DNA of 64,000 bases from the IMG/VR virus record IMGVR_UViG_3300021171_000005, positions 1 to 64,000 of that record; one strand, given 5' to 3'. Each line of letters begins with the position of its first letter. Within the stretch, counting starts at the first letter, position 1. Below, one piece after another: positions 50,152 through 59,155 of this stretch. The notes beneath the pieces are model-generated. The model did no database searches. It was given only the letters and a program-made list of their open reading frames with translations, and was not told where the DNA came from. A program made the translations under genes and the position numbers. This DNA comes from a virus.

Positions 50152-50876
50152 GTATCGCCCTAGTACAATCTACGCTCGGCGGCCATACCACATCCTCAAG
50201 TAACGGCAGCATATCTTGTACTGGAAATTTTTCTTCAAATACAACAAGCGGCAATTTTCTTATGGCCGCGTGCTGGTTCACTAGCAGTAATGCAACTCAA
50301 CCGGGACCACCCACTTTATCCACATCTGGACAAGGTGCGGGATTTTGGACACAGCTCGGCGGCTCCGCAGGCGCGGATGGCGGCACTCTTTGGAAGGGAA
50401 AAACGCTTATTGGAATAGTTCCTAATGCCCCTGCCATCTCTTCTGGAACCGCGACAACTTTTAGCTATGCTTCCGGCGGCAATGGTGGAACTAAAACAGT
50501 AGAATTTGCATTATTTGAATTCTCCGGAGTGTCTCAAACTGCGGGGGCAGGCGGTGTGGATAATAGCGGTAACACGTCCGGGGCGGCGAGTACTCCCAAT
50601 CCCGGCAATCTTACCACTACAGCTTCAGATTTATTAGTGGCTATTTATGCTGGGGAAACTGGTTTGATCTCTGCGGGGTCGGGATACGCTCTAGGACCAA
50701 ATCCCGTCGCAGTTCAGTTCGGACAAGTGCAGTATGCTTTAAACGTAACCGCAGGAACAATAGCTACTGCTTTCTCTGGAGGAACCGAAACGCAGTGGGG
50801 CGCGGCAGCTATTGCGTTTTTACCCAGCGTACCGAGCAGTAGTGGCAATAATTCATATGGATTCTATTTCGGATAA
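50148..50876 (+). CDS. Putative virion surface protein
   Basis: 242 residues, GTG start overlapping the previous stop. Ser/Thr/Gly/Asn-rich beta protein (SSTLSTSGQ-like composition, SFSYASGGNGGTKTVEF-like stretches), ending SSSGNNSYGFYFG. A lectin-like jelly-roll is possible. A palindrome copy (50317-50332) is read LSTSGQ. Confidence 0.5.
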   Translation: MSIALVQSTLGGHTTSSSNGSISCTGNFSSNTTSGNFLMAACWFTSSNATQPGPPTLSTSGQGAGFWTQLGGSAGADGGTLWKGKTLIGIVPNAPAISSGTATTFSYASGGNGGTKTVEFALFEFSGVSQTAGAGGVDNSGNTSGAASTPNPGNLTTTASDLLVAIYAGETGLISAGSGYALGPNPVAVQFGQVQYALNVTAGTIATAFSGGTETQWGAAAIAFLPSVPSSSGNNSYGFYFG

Positions 50877-50878
50877 AT

Positions 50879-52072
50879 ATGCCCGTACCTAATCTCCAGC
50901 TCACCGGCGGACACTTTCAGGACGAGTTTGGCTCGCCACTGAGTTTTGGATATATTTTACTGGAATTGAGCCACGATGCTAAGGAAACTACTGATCCGGG
51001 AACTGTTTCCGGAGCGCTTAAGAAAACAATCAATCTTGATATAAATGGCAGTATCCCCAGCAATCCACCGGTTTTGCTATGGGATAATGCCGATCTTCTA
51101 CCCAGCGGCACCTTCTACATCGTTCGCTGGTTCAAGCAAGACGGCACGGAAGCCTCTAAATACCCGCAGTACTGGCAGTTAACGGCCTCCCCGAACCCCT
51201 TAGACGTAGGAACGATCATTCCCGTCAATCCGCCCGGTGGATTAATTGGTGGGGGCGGTAGTGGCACAGTAACCAGCGTCGGCCTCGTCATGCCCGCCGA
51301 ATTTACGGTTTCCGGAAGCCCTGTTACGAGTTCCGGAACTATAACAGTTACAAAGGCTAATGAGACGGCCAATACATTATTTGCGGGGCCGGGTAGTGGC
51401 GCAGCCGCCGCGCCAACATTCAGAACACTCGTAGTCAATGATTTCAATTCTGGAACAGGCGCAACGTCTTCTACCTTTTGGCGGGGCGACGGCACTTGGG
51501 CTGCCACCGGAGTCTCGCTAGCTACTGCGGGACAAGGCGGATTTTTCGGACCCGGACTATTCATAGACGGGTCACAGATGGATCAAATTGGCGTTACCTC
51601 CGCTACAGTTGTGAACGCCAATAACCAAGTTCGCGTCACGCAATTCGTTCTCGCGTACTCTATCACGATTCGAAATATCAGCACTGCGGTTTCGAACAAC
51701 GTAGCGGCGAATTCGATCACATTCGGTATTTATAATATGTCCGGAAACAAGTTACTGGATTCCGGCACATTTGCTATAGCTACTTCTCCGACCATACAGA
51801 CAAATACTCTTGGTAGCCCCGTGACACTGAGCCCCGGAGTATATTGGCTTGCTCAATCCTCGACTACGAACTCCGGTTGCACGGTGTTAGGTATCCAGCC
51901 GTCTGATGATACGAAACACGGCGAGATCATGTATAACACGAACTCAGTTCGATACGGGACGGCGGCGAACGCTGCATCCTTCGGAGTGCTCCCGGCAACT
52001 CTCGGAACCGTGACCTCACACTTGCCGAATACCGACGGTGTGGGTATTTCTTGTCCGTTCTTCGAACCATAA
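50879..52072 (+). CDS. Tail fibre-like protein, type I N-domain
   Basis: 397 residues. N-domain GGHFQDEFGSPLSFGYILLE to VGTIIPVNPPGG, paralogous to that of 49414-50151. Middle: a SGTVTSVGLVMPAEFTVSG linker typical of fibres and SSTFWRGDGTWAAT. C-terminal: a beta domain with GVYWLAQSSTTNSGCTVLG. Probably a host-contact fibre. Confidence 0.6.
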   Translation: MPVPNLQLTGGHFQDEFGSPLSFGYILLELSHDAKETTDPGTVSGALKKTINLDINGSIPSNPPVLLWDNADLLPSGTFYIVRWFKQDGTEASKYPQYWQLTASPNPLDVGTIIPVNPPGGLIGGGGSGTVTSVGLVMPAEFTVSGSPVTSSGTITVTKANETANTLFAGPGSGAAAAPTFRTLVVNDFNSGTGATSSTFWRGDGTWAATGVSLATAGQGGFFGPGLFIDGSQMDQIGVTSATVVNANNQVRVTQFVLAYSITIRNISTAVSNNVAANSITFGIYNMSGNKLLDSGTFAIATSPTIQTNTLGSPVTLSPGVYWLAQSSTTNSGCTVLGIQPSDDTKHGEIMYNTNSVRYGTAANAASFGVLPATLGTVTSHLPNTDGVGISCPFFEP

Positions 52073-52131
52073 GACTCTACGGCCCAAATCCCCTGCGAGG
52101 CCGATAAATCAATCCTAAGGATATTCTGGCC

Positions 52132-52407
52132 ATGCAAGATTCCACCCCTTTTGCGTGGGCAGTCGATCATATTCAGTTGATTGGCTGGCCCGCAGTGTGT
52201 ATTGCTGTTTATAAATTTGCGCGATTTTTGGATCAAATGCAACATCGCGCAGCCGTTGTAGAAGATAACGTAAATTCAATGGCGTCAAATCACTTCCCGC
52301 ATATGGAAGCCTCATTAAATTCCATCGATGAAACATTACAACGGCAAGAAACTAGATGGGAAGCTTGGCTGACCGCGCAAGCCGCACACAATCGTAAAGA
52401 TTCTTAA
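52132..52407 (+). CDS. Membrane-anchored helical protein (holin- or spanin-like)
   Basis: 91 residues. One hydrophobic segment near residues 15-28 (IQLIGWPAVCIAVYKFA), then a long amphipathic helix with Glu/Gln/His. Its topology fits a small lysis or membrane-tethering protein; no defined family. Confidence 0.45.
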   Translation: MQDSTPFAWAVDHIQLIGWPAVCIAVYKFARFLDQMQHRAAVVEDNVNSMASNHFPHMEASLNSIDETLQRQETRWEAWLTAQAAHNRKDS

Positions 52408-52408
52408 T

Positions 52409-52424
52409 TGTCCACATCTGGACA
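52409..52424. promoter_or_regulatory. Palindromic site TGTCC-ACATCT-GGACA
   Basis: Intergenic palindrome copy between the convergent ends of 52132-52407 and the minus-strand homing gene 52427-52921. Flanks read AATTGTCC...GGACAA. Confidence 0.5.
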
Positions 52425-52426
52425 AA

Positions 52427-52921
52427 CTATAGTTTATTGAGGCAGGCAAACTCCCCGAAATATTTAATTGCAGCTTCGTTATAGGCGCGGGCGGCGTCAA
52501 CCTCATTATCAAAATATCCAAGATGCAGATTCTTTTTACTTCCATCGTTTAACCAAATAACGGAACGCCATCTGCCCTTCTGTTGCGTAACGCCTTTAAA
52601 TTTGGAGTGGGTATTTGATCTAGTTTTCCGTTTATTTCTAGAATTCTCGTGCGCTTTGGAGAGCCGCATATTCTCTTTTCGACAGTCCAGCGCATTATGA
52701 TTGATATGATCAACATAAATACGAGAATCAGTTACGTTCATAATAAATCTGTGTAGTCGAATTTCCTTCTTCTTGCCGGGACTGATGTATTGCCCGCGAT
52801 GAGCATAAATCATTCTGCTGTGCGGAGCGATTAGCACAGACCAGTGGTATTGTGACACTCGTTCATAATCTTCATCATCAACAATTGCTTCGTAGCCTTG
52901 CGTTAACGGTATTCTTTTCAT
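52427..52921 (-). CDS. HNH-AP2 homing endonuclease
   Basis: 164 residues on the minus strand. The DDEDYERVSQYHWSVL segment and EIRLHRFIMN then YVDHINHNALDCRKENMRL form the HNH core. KFKGVTQQKGRWRSVIW and YFDNEVDAARAYNEAAIKYF form an AP2 DNA-binding domain. A free-standing homing gene among tail genes. The ATG at 52921 is used because an upstream ATG at 52942 precedes the predicted transcription start. Confidence 0.85.
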   Translation of the reverse strand: MKRIPLTQGYEAIVDDEDYERVSQYHWSVLIAPHSRMIYAHRGQYISPGKKKEIRLHRFIMNVTDSRIYVDHINHNALDCRKENMRLSKAHENSRNKRKTRSNTHSKFKGVTQQKGRWRSVIWLNDGSKKNLHLGYFDNEVDAARAYNEAAIKYFGEFACLNKL

Positions 52922-52928
52922 ACCGCTA

Positions 52929-52957
52929 ATTATACCACACAAAACTCATTCTTTCAA
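52929..52957 (-). promoter_or_regulatory. Promoter of a homing endonuclease gene
   Basis: On the minus strand TTGAAA (52957-52952), 17 nt, TATAAT (52934-52929). Seven nt separate the -10 from the ATG, so transcription should start at or next to the start codon. Confidence 0.75.
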
Positions 52958-52978
52958 CTATTAAAAAGGACCAATTTT

Positions 52979-53251
52979 ATGGGCTATCAGTTTTATCCGT
53001 TTAAATGTACGCAAGTTACTGTTACCGGAACCGCCACGCAATTAGTGGCAGCAAATGCCTCGCGATCTGGATTTCAAGTTGTAAATACCAGCACCACGGA
53101 CGTTTATCTAGGCGAGTCGAATGTCACTACATCGACAGGGCATCTTCTGACTGGTACGAAGGGCGCAAGTATTGGGTTCGCAACCACACAGGCTGTTTAC
53201 GGAATCACTAGCGGTGCTTCCGAAGTAGTCACGATTCTGGAGACGTTCTAG
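52979..53251 (+). CDS. Putative small virion protein
   Basis: 90 residues, MGYQFYPFKCTQVTVTGTAT, beta-rich, with a strong AAGGA before the ATG. RSGFQVVNTSTTDVYLGESN is like decoration-type beta-sandwich proteins. Role unknown. Confidence 0.5.
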   Translation: MGYQFYPFKCTQVTVTGTATQLVAANASRSGFQVVNTSTTDVYLGESNVTTSTGHLLTGTKGASIGFATTQAVYGITSGASEVVTILETF

Positions 53252-53253
53252 AT

Positions 53254-54363
53254 ATGAACAAACAATATACTGTTCCTACTGGAAATACTCCGGGTTCTGG
53301 CGGCGGGGGCGGAGGAAGCGGCACCGTAACGTCCGTGTCCATGACCGGGGACGGAACCGTACTTAATTCTGTAGTTCCCGGTTCTCCGGTAACGACTTCC
53401 GGTACTTTGGCCCCTACTCTCGCAAACGCGGGGGGCGGCACAGTATTAGGAAATAATACTACGTCGTCTGCAGCTCCTGCTTATACGACCGCGCCTGTGT
53501 TGGGAATCCCCGGTACGTCCACTGGTTCCATAGCTTTGGCGTCTTCCACTGCTTCGGGTAAATATACAATTACCGCTCCCGCAAATGCGGCGACCCCGAC
53601 GCTAACGTTGCCAACGGGAACGGGAACATTTGCTGTTACCGCATCTGCGCCAATTGTCCTGAATGCGACCACTGGGGCATTGACCGCTCCGACCGCAGTT
53701 ACATCTGCTGCATCGTTGACTTCGAATGCAGTGGTTCTTGGCGGGGGTGGGCAAGCAACTTCTACTCAGACTTTTTTAACCACAGATGGTGCGGCCAAGC
53801 TCACTGTCGGTGTGATTGGCGGTGGAAATGGTGTGTTGGCGCTGGCGGGTAATACTAGCGGAACCGCGACATTCACTGCTCCGGCAGTCGCGGGTACTTC
53901 TAACAATCCCGTAGCAGTAAGCAATATTTTAACCGGACCCGATGGAGGGCTGACCACTCCGACTTACGGGTTCACGAATTCAACGAGCATAGGCATGTCG
54001 CAGAGCGGCGGCTCGATGAACCTCAATTCCGCCAGCAACATCAATCTTGCCTCCGGTGGCTCGATCCTGTGGCAGTTTCAGGGCGGCGGCGATTTCCTAT
54101 TTAACAAAGGGAAAGGAGCACACATCCGTACCCAAGCGGCTAACAATGATATGGCCGGTACCCTCACTTCCGGTTCAGGCACAACGGTATCTGCCACGTT
54201 TACCACCAATTATACATCTACTCCTGCCATCGTGATCACTCCTACTACTGCTGGAATCACGTCTGCCATCATTACCTCTCAATCGAATTCAGGATTTACG
54301 ATAACTTACGCTCCTAGCGGAGCCGCTACGTTTAACTATCTCGTTATTGGTAATCCTAATTAG
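53254..54363 (+). CDS. Tail fibre protein
   Basis: 369 residues. An N-terminal Gly-rich linker and GTVTSVSMTGDGTVLNSVVP, typical of fibre shafts; Ala/Thr/Gly repeats; and an end domain TSGSGTTVSATFTTNYTSTP to FNYLVIGNPN, found at fibre tips. Likely a receptor-contact fibre or its assembly domain. Confidence 0.6.
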   Translation: MNKQYTVPTGNTPGSGGGGGGSGTVTSVSMTGDGTVLNSVVPGSPVTTSGTLAPTLANAGGGTVLGNNTTSSAAPAYTTAPVLGIPGTSTGSIALASSTASGKYTITAPANAATPTLTLPTGTGTFAVTASAPIVLNATTGALTAPTAVTSAASLTSNAVVLGGGGQATSTQTFLTTDGAAKLTVGVIGGGNGVLALAGNTSGTATFTAPAVAGTSNNPVAVSNILTGPDGGLTTPTYGFTNSTSIGMSQSGGSMNLNSASNINLASGGSILWQFQGGGDFLFNKGKGAHIRTQAANNDMAGTLTSGSGTTVSATFTTNYTSTPAIVITPTTAGITSAIITSQSNSGFTITYAPSGAATFNYLVIGNPN

Positions 54364-54364
54364 T

Positions 54365-55684
54365 ATGGCAACCCCAAAACCATTCACAAAGCAATCGATA
54401 GTAACAACTTCTGACCAAGATGCCCTTCAAATTAAGGACATTAAAGGAGATGTTGTTGGCTGGATTGATTCGTCCGGAACTGGACAGGGTAATTTGGCGA
54501 GTGGAGGCGGCGGTGGAACTCCCAGTGGATCAAATACTCAAATACAATTCAACGATTCGGGTTCGTTCGGCGGCAATGCAAATTTTGCTTTCAACAAAAG
54601 TGTGAACACAGTTGGAGGCGTAGGAATTGGGCCGGGTAATACTCCGGGTCAAATTGATCCTATTTCTGGCGAAACTTCAGGCCCGACCGGTACATCAATC
54701 CTCGATGTTACTCAAAGTATATCATCGTCTTCGTTGCCCAATAATACAAGTGCAACATTAGTTAGTGGCATCGAGGCAAATCCATCGGCTGATAGTAGTA
54801 ATACATATTTCGCCTTATGGAACATCGCCTCTTCGAAATCCACTAATACTCACGCAATTAGTCAAATTGTCGCGCAGCTAGTTGAAGCTGATCATCTTGG
54901 TAGTGGGGCTGTTACAAATATTATTGGCGTAACTGGAGGCGCGTTCAACGACAGTTCAGGTAGCGTCGCCTCTATAGCGGGATTACTTTATTCAGCCCAA
55001 AATACGGGTAGCGGCCCTGCCACAAGCGTAACAGGAATATTAATTGAGAGTACCGGAGCGGCGGGTTCCGGAACTGTTACAAATAATTATGGAATTCGTG
55101 TTGCCAGTCCCTCAACCGCTGCGGTAGTTTCTCACAACTACGGTCTTCGGATAGAAGATCAAACAGGCGGAGGGGGCAATAACCCAGATACTTGGGCAAT
55201 TTTCGTCGCTGCAGCAGCGGATAAGAGTCAACTTGGCATCGTTCAGATGCAGGGTGCTCTTACCAAATATAATAATATTTCAACAGTTGCAAACGGCATT
55301 CCATCCATATACGGACAAGCGAATCTTACTGCGCAAGGGGCGAATGTAGCGGCAACGACATTATACGCGGTCCCCGCTTCCGGAACCGGTATTTACGAAA
55401 TAACTGTTTATATTGTTGTATCGCAGCCGGGAACAAATTCATCCACTTTGCCGGATTCTCGCCTTATCTATACTGATCAAGATTCCTCGGCCACAATTAC
55501 AGTAAATGCGACGGCGTCAAGTACAGGCAATACCACATCAACCTTCCAACAGTTTACATTTGTGGTAAATGCAAAAGCCTCAACTAATATTCAATACGAC
55601 ATTGGCCAAGTTACCCCCTACGCCACATCCGGAGCAACCTCAATGCAATTTGCGTATAGAGCACGAGCGAAATATCTAGGCTAA
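54365..55684 (+). CDS. Tail fibre protein with the repeated C-terminal domain
   Basis: 439 residues. Start ATG 54365, one base after the previous stop. A fibre-type middle (GTPSGSNTQIQFNDSGSFGG) is followed by GIRVASPSTAAVVSHNYGLR beta repeats. From about residue 318 comes the four-times-repeated domain (QANLTAQGANVAATTLYAVP to FAYRARAKYLG). A degenerate palindrome copy lies at 54471-54486. Confidence 0.6.
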   Translation: MATPKPFTKQSIVTTSDQDALQIKDIKGDVVGWIDSSGTGQGNLASGGGGGTPSGSNTQIQFNDSGSFGGNANFAFNKSVNTVGGVGIGPGNTPGQIDPISGETSGPTGTSILDVTQSISSSSLPNNTSATLVSGIEANPSADSSNTYFALWNIASSKSTNTHAISQIVAQLVEADHLGSGAVTNIIGVTGGAFNDSSGSVASIAGLLYSAQNTGSGPATSVTGILIESTGAAGSGTVTNNYGIRVASPSTAAVVSHNYGLRIEDQTGGGGNNPDTWAIFVAAAADKSQLGIVQMQGALTKYNNISTVANGIPSIYGQANLTAQGANVAATTLYAVPASGTGIYEITVYIVVSQPGTNSSTLPDSRLIYTDQDSSATITVNATASSTGNTTSTFQQFTFVVNAKASTNIQYDIGQVTPYATSGATSMQFAYRARAKYLG

Positions 55685-57162
55685 TGACGATACAAATTCC
55701 TATTACTGGTTCGGGACTTCTCTCATCAACATCCGGTCTACAACTGTCTACGGGTTCGATTCCGGCGAATTCCGCCACTTCTGTTAATGGATTTGGGTCG
55801 TCGATCACTGTTGGTTTTGGTCTATCAAGTCCTTCAACACAAAATTATTTCGCGTTAACGTGCGCCAAAAATGGATGGGTTGGCACCAATAATGCAATTT
55901 CGGGAAGCGGCATCGCCGATCAAATTACAAGTATCAATGGAATTACCCAAGCTGTTGGAAACATAAATGTGGTTGAGACCGGCATAAACGACTCCTTTAC
56001 CGGAGGATCGTCCGTCAGTTATCAGGCGCAATATCAGGCCGGATTGTTGTATGCTCTAGTTAGCGCCGGACTTCCTGATGTAAATAAATTCTGGGCAAAT
56101 AATGCCGCTATTTCTTATGTAAATTGGTCGAGTAGTACTACGGTATTTGGCCAACCTTTTAAATTTACAAGTACTATCGGGGCGACTGCTACCGCAACTG
56201 TTAACGGTTCGGCAGTTTATGTTGGCGGACTGACTCAACAAACGAACGATTCTACATTATCTGTGACCGTTGACGGAATAAATTACGGAAATATTGTCAA
56301 TCAAGGCGCAAATGCCAGCCCTCTCAGCTCATTCAATTGGCCTTATGCTATAAGGATCGGCGGATTGTTTCCGGGGCCGCACACCGTAGTGGTTACATAC
56401 GCTTCCGGAACAAACAACGGCGGGATTAGTTTTATTGCCGGGAATGGCGGCTTGACCGCGAACGCGGGTAACGCTTTCAATCCCTCTGGGCCGTCCACAT
56501 ATGTTGTAAATGCAATTCAGGCGGCAAATAGAACGGGCTCCGGAGAAGCTCCCTATAATAATATTATCAATATTGTTTCCAGTCAGCTAGCAAGAGATGG
56601 TGTTAACGTTGTTGTCGTTGACGCGGCTAGTGCGTTCAATGGAACACTCGCGGCAAATATAAACGCGGGTGCGTCAAATCACCCTAGCGCGGTGGGGCAG
56701 CAAGTTCTTGCAAATTCTCTTCAAGCTGTGTTGAGCCCAGCAGCTACCCCGATGGACCGGCAACGGGTTCCTGTCCTTGCTTCGCCATTTGAAGTTGCCT
56801 CCGTAAATCTTACGGCACAATCTGCCGCTATTTCTGCTACGACGATTGCGACCGCTTCCCAAACGGGCATGTACCGTATTTCTTGGTCGGCAGCGATTAC
56901 TACTGCGGACGGTGTATCGTCTACATTGGGAGGAAGCAGCGGGTTTCAGATTTTATACACGTCTCCCACAGATAGTGTTTCAAAAACAACTGTATCAGGA
57001 AATAGTGTTACTTCGGCGGCGAATACAACTGGAACGGCATTAGGTGGAGAAATTGTCATTTATGCTCAAAACGGCACCGTTATCCAATATCAATACGGGT
57101 ACACATCTAACACTCCGGGTCAGATGATTTATGAGCTGCATATAAAATTGGAAACAATGTGA
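55684..57162 (+). CDS. SGNH/GDSL-type hydrolase receptor-binding protein
   Basis: 492 residues. GFGSSITVGFG near 36-46 replaces the usual GDSIT (Ser in the second S position), VVETGINDSF near 97-105 is the GxND block, and DAASAFNG (D313) with NHPSAVG (H333) give the catalytic Asp-His end. Such esterases remove acyl groups from surface glycans. The C-terminal 115 residues are the repeated domain (VNLTAQSAAISATTIATASQ). Likely an enzymatic tail tip. Confidence 0.65.
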   Translation: MTIQIPITGSGLLSSTSGLQLSTGSIPANSATSVNGFGSSITVGFGLSSPSTQNYFALTCAKNGWVGTNNAISGSGIADQITSINGITQAVGNINVVETGINDSFTGGSSVSYQAQYQAGLLYALVSAGLPDVNKFWANNAAISYVNWSSSTTVFGQPFKFTSTIGATATATVNGSAVYVGGLTQQTNDSTLSVTVDGINYGNIVNQGANASPLSSFNWPYAIRIGGLFPGPHTVVVTYASGTNNGGISFIAGNGGLTANAGNAFNPSGPSTYVVNAIQAANRTGSGEAPYNNIINIVSSQLARDGVNVVVVDAASAFNGTLAANINAGASNHPSAVGQQVLANSLQAVLSPAATPMDRQRVPVLASPFEVASVNLTAQSAAISATTIATASQTGMYRISWSAAITTADGVSSTLGGSSGFQILYTSPTDSVSKTTVSGNSVTSAANTTGTALGGEIVIYAQNGTVIQYQYGYTSNTPGQMIYELHIKLETM

Positions 57163-57440
57163 ACAATAGTGGAATCTCCGCGTTGAGTCAGATCGTTCAT
57201 AACGGGGATCAGACCTTCATTGTCCTATCAACTCCGGTTGACAATGAAGTCTTGTCAGAACTAATTGATGGGATAACAACGAATTTTCCATTAGCTAATA
57301 TACCGTCGATAGGATCAGTTCGAGTTTATTATAATTCAGGCCGTCAAGACCCGTCGCAATATTCGGTTCAGAATAACATCCTTATCTTGAACTTCACTCC
57401 GCAGCAAGGAGACACGCTTGTCATTGACTACCGCTATTAA
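57159..57440 (+). CDS. Small hypothetical tail protein
   Basis: 93 residues, GTG start, overlapping the previous stop. A beta-rich domain (VRVYYNSGRQDPSQYSVQNN then LILNFTPQQGDTLVIDYRY) of a kind often fused to phage fibres as a short assembly domain. Here it is free-standing. Confidence 0.5.
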   Translation: MNNSGISALSQIVHNGDQTFIVLSTPVDNEVLSELIDGITTNFPLANIPSIGSVRVYYNSGRQDPSQYSVQNNILILNFTPQQGDTLVIDYRY

Positions 57441-59148
57441 ATACGGATTAATTCTATTTTTCGCTACGTGTCTCATGGCTCAGACTGCGAACACTGGAGC
57501 CAATGTTATCAATGTACGAAGTTATGGAGCCAAACCGGATGGTCAAGTTGCTACCGACTGTTCAATGGCTGCTTCATCTACAACGCTGACTTGCAAAGCT
57601 TCCCATTTCGTCACAGCGGACGTTAATAAAGTAATTTCTGTGTATGACAGCGGTGCAACGCTAAATGGTTTCATTCAGCCCCTAGCCACGACGATCTTAA
57701 GCGTTCAGAGCGGTACTCAAGTCACTCTCGCGGTCCAAGCTTCGAATTCTTCTTCCCCATCAAGCAGAGTCGTATGGGGAACGAATAACGACGTTCCATT
57801 CACGAATGCAATGAACGCCTGTGCGAGTCGTGGTGGCTGCGTATTCTCGATCCCAAAAGGTTTGTATCTTACGCATGGACTCAGCCTTCCGTGTTCAACA
57901 ATCGGCAATTTCACAAGTCTCGGCCTCGGAGTATGCACGCGGGCGTATAATAATATTGCGATTTGGGGCGACGGAACTGATGTTACGATACTAGAGAATT
58001 GGGAACCGGCAACATCATCTCTTGCGGTGATCTCTTTCGGCAGTCAAGCCGAGTTATCGCCGTATAACGGTACTGTGAATCCGATTACCAATGTATCAGT
58101 ACACGACATAACGCTCCGTCAAGTTAAAAACGCGACGAATCCTATCAAAAATCTTCGAGCCGACAATACCGATGGTCTGATCGTCGATCATGTCAAAGCA
58201 ATTGGAGGATCATATGAGGGATTCTACTTATCGGGGATTAACTACGATGCGAGCCATTTGTACGCGGCGGGGGTTGGGCTTGGGGGGCCAAAGAATTTTA
58301 CTTCAACTTCGGCATTGAATCTAATTGGCGCGTGGGGAAGAGTTAGCGAAAGTTATGTAACCGATTCAGGACAATGTATAGAGGCAGGGGGACCGCACGA
58401 GGAAATATGGCATATTGTGTGCGATGGCCGAGGACCCGACATTACTTCCGGTGTATCCCCTCATCTAGCAGTAAACATCTCATCGAATAGTTACGGAACG
58501 TGGGATGATCATGTTCACGACAATATTTTTGTAGCTTGGGCCGGAGAAGAATTCTTCAATCAATTAGGAAAATTTAAGGACTCTTCGTTCAATAATAATT
58601 TGATCATCGATGATACAGTCGGTTTGACTCTTGGTTCAGGTAAAGAAACGAACAATGTCAATGTTTATCCTGAGCAGACGATTGGTGCGCATGGTACTAG
58701 TTCTTGTTCGAATAATACATTCATCGTTACTTCCGCCGTTCATCCGGTAACATATTTCTTTCGTTTCGGCGACGGACTAAACCCGATGTTGGAAAACTGG
58801 ACGTGCGACGGCAATAAAATTACCTACGCTACGCCCTTTTGTGACACCGCACCATATCAGCCAACATTTAATAGCTCTGATTGCAGCAATGGAGGAGTAA
58901 CAACGATTCCGAATGGAATATTAAACGTGGGATCGATCTCCGGGATAGCTCAAATACGAATGTCCCATACGACAATTCAGGCTCCTTTAACTGCGTCTCC
59001 GTTCGGTACGATTGGTCAAGAAATCAATATTGTATCCGGAGTTCCGCTGAATCAGCTTTGGATAACGGATTGGGAATATAATCTGTCAACTCGTAAAGTA
59101 ATTGTTGGCGGCGGAGCGACAACTATACCCGCTACCATTTCCCAATAA
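57418..59148 (+). CDS. Pectate-lyase-fold (right-handed beta-helix) protein with signal peptide
   Basis: 576 residues, TTG start overlapping the previous gene. A hydrophobic N-terminus (AIKYGLILFFATCLMAQTA) is a good Sec signal peptide, unusual for a tail spike. INVRSYGAKPDG is the hallmark of Pectate_lyase_3-type beta-helices; many Asn-rich turns follow (NNIAIWGDGTDVTILENW). It probably cuts a surface polysaccharide. It may be exported from infected cells instead of, or as well as, being a virion spike. Confidence 0.65.
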   Translation: MSLTTAIKYGLILFFATCLMAQTANTGANVINVRSYGAKPDGQVATDCSMAASSTTLTCKASHFVTADVNKVISVYDSGATLNGFIQPLATTILSVQSGTQVTLAVQASNSSSPSSRVVWGTNNDVPFTNAMNACASRGGCVFSIPKGLYLTHGLSLPCSTIGNFTSLGLGVCTRAYNNIAIWGDGTDVTILENWEPATSSLAVISFGSQAELSPYNGTVNPITNVSVHDITLRQVKNATNPIKNLRADNTDGLIVDHVKAIGGSYEGFYLSGINYDASHLYAAGVGLGGPKNFTSTSALNLIGAWGRVSESYVTDSGQCIEAGGPHEEIWHIVCDGRGPDITSGVSPHLAVNISSNSYGTWDDHVHDNIFVAWAGEEFFNQLGKFKDSSFNNNLIIDDTVGLTLGSGKETNNVNVYPEQTIGAHGTSSCSNNTFIVTSAVHPVTYFFRFGDGLNPMLENWTCDGNKITYATPFCDTAPYQPTFNSSDCSNGGVTTIPNGILNVGSISGIAQIRMSHTTIQAPLTASPFGTIGQEINIVSGVPLNQLWITDWEYNLSTRKVIVGGGATTIPATISQ

Positions 59149-59155
59149 GGAGCTT

